Positions 39,924 to 40,609 of a stretch of 40,609 bases of DNA are shown here, piece by piece; position 1 is the first letter of the stretch, and the number at the start of each line of letters is the position of its first letter. Below the pieces are notes generated by a model. It did not search any database and was not told where the DNA came from. It was given only the letters and a program-made list of their open reading frames with translations. This stretch comes from JBJEFI01 sp051873875 (GTDB taxonomy: Bacteria > Bacillota > Bacilli > Bacillales > Bacillaceae_G). The position numbers and the translations under genes are program-made. The stretch covers positions 1 through 40,609 of the forward strand of contig JBJEFI010000086.1 of the NCBI GenBank assembly GCA_051873875.1, read 5' to 3'.

Positions 39924-40235
39924 ATGAAACTTTTTTTTATTAAATCATTTTTAGTAGGATGCTTATGTTTTTTATGTGTCCTATTAGGGATGCAGTTAGC
40001 TAATAATGGTATGCAATCTGTTCGTGGCTATGAAGATGAAACGTTAGCTCCTGTTGTTCAAAAGAAGAGTGCTGAAGAAAATAAAACAGTTGTATTCGGA
40101 GAAGAAATTTTACAAGAGAAGAATTTTTTATCAAAGACAGGCGAATATGTAACAAGTATGACGGAAAAAGCAGTTGGTACTGCAACAAAATGGAGTGGAG
40201 TAGTAGTTGAAAAAGTAAAAGAAATGAGCCGATAG
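39924..40235 (+). CDS. yqxA: YqxA-like membrane-anchored protein (DUF3679)
   Basis: A 103-residue protein with one N-terminal span (about 5-24, FIKSFLVGCLCFLCVLLGMQLA) and a polar helical tail. Size, the LLGMQLANNGMQ motif and the location before lepA fit the DUF3679/YqxA family, found only in spore formers and without known function. GAGGAGGA lies eight bases before ATG 39924. In B. subtilis the order is gpr-spoIIP-yqxA-lepA. Confidence 0.8.
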   Translation: MKLFFIKSFLVGCLCFLCVLLGMQLANNGMQSVRGYEDETLAPVVQKKSAEENKTVVFGEEILQEKNFLSKTGEYVTSMTEKAVGTATKWSGVVVEKVKEMSR

Positions 40236-40258
40236 CCTAGCAGGTTATCGGTTTTTTT
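40229..40258 (+). terminator. Terminator of yqxA
   Basis: CCGATAGCC, loop TAGCA, GGTTATCGG (one G-T pair) and seven T. The left arm contains the yqxA stop. Confidence 0.88.
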
Positions 40259-40356
40259 CGAGATAATGGGAAAAGGAAATGATAAAAAGCTTGTTAATAA
40301 ATCGATTAACACATTATTTATTTTGAAAAGAGGACGTTTGGTTTTTCTAATTTTAA

Positions 40357-40385
40357 TTGAGTTTTACTTATTGTATTGATATAAT
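40357..40385 (+). promoter_or_regulatory. Sigma-A promoter of lepA
   Basis: TTGAGT (40357-40362) and a perfect TATAAT (40380-40385), 17 bases apart. Confidence 0.75.
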
Positions 40386-40430
40386 CAAAGCTAGTGCATT
40401 GTCGTATGTTAAGTAGGAGTGAGAAAATAA

Positions 40431-40609
40431 ATGAATCGAGAAGATAGATTAGAACGTCAGTCACGTATCCGTAACTTTTCCATTATCGCCCATATCGACC
40501 ATGGGAAATCGACGTTAGCGGATCGTATTTTAGAAAAAACAGAAGCGTTAACAGCGCGTGAAATGAAAAGTCAGCTTTTAGACTCAATGGATTTAGAGCG
40601 TGAACGTGG
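40431..40609 (+). CDS. lepA: Elongation factor 4 (LepA), N-terminal part
   Basis: The first 59 residues of a translational GTPase that acts on the ribosome. The P-loop is AHIDHGKSTLADRIL near residues 21-35, and the switch I region MKSQLLDSMDLERERG follows. GTAGGAGTGAG lies before ATG 40431. The gene runs off the window at base 40609. Confidence 0.96.
   Translation, partial: MNREDRLERQSRIRNFSIIAHIDHGKSTLADRILEKTEALTAREMKSQLLDSMDLERER

Overview
This is a chromosomal core segment of an AT-rich, endospore-forming member of the Bacillaceae. The evidence is gene content and order. Pro-sigma-K, the spore protease GPR, the sporulation checkpoint peptide Sda, the comE competence genes and a T-box-controlled alaS all lie in the order known from Bacillus subtilis and the B. 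cereus group (recD2, alaS, ireB, ruvX, mltG, trmR, trhP1/2, udk, greA, pbpI, yrrS, mtnN, then sigK, then yqeG to comEC, holA, rpsT, gpr, lepA). I cannot name the species. No rRNA, tRNA, CRISPR array, prophage or intact insertion sequence is visible.

Layout. 1-5250: the 3' end of an ABC permease gene, a YczE-like membrane protein behind a promoter with a large palindromic operator candidate, a 59-residue membrane protein, the lutABC L-lactate oxidation operon on the minus strand, and a glycerophosphodiester phosphodiesterase. 5351-13244: a TPR protein, RecD2, two small proteins between copies of an intergenic repeat, an AI-2E family transporter, and alaS behind a T-box leader with a GCU specifier. 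13320-20256: ireB-ruvX-yrzB, mltG, the wobble-uridine modification set trmR-trhP1-trhP2, udk and greA. 20321-24337: pbpI-yrrS, yrzA, mtnN and a yrhC-like gene. 24371-26739: sigK, psd and sda, with a DnaA-box cluster beside sda. 26814-31818: a tight operon yqeG-yqeH-aroE-yqeI-nadD-yqeK-rsfS-yqeM (ribosome assembly, shikimate and NAD synthesis). 31961-36543: comER opposite comEA-comEB-comEC, then yqzM. 36837-40609: holA, a 100-N scaffold gap, rpsT, gpr, an 18-codon frame, yqxA and the start of lepA.

Most of the window is ordinary conserved chromosome. The points most worth checking are these: spoIIP is missing from its usual place between gpr and yqxA, with an 18-codon frame there instead; AlaS looks mosaic, with a Lactobacillales-like N-terminal half and a Bacillus-like C-terminal half; a dispersed intergenic repeat occurs at five or six loci and in one case supplies the stop codon of trhP2; a 13-bp inverted repeat spans the promoter and start of the yczE-like gene; and the pbpI ribosome-binding site lies inside the greA terminator hairpin. 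I found no convincing novel multi-gene system.
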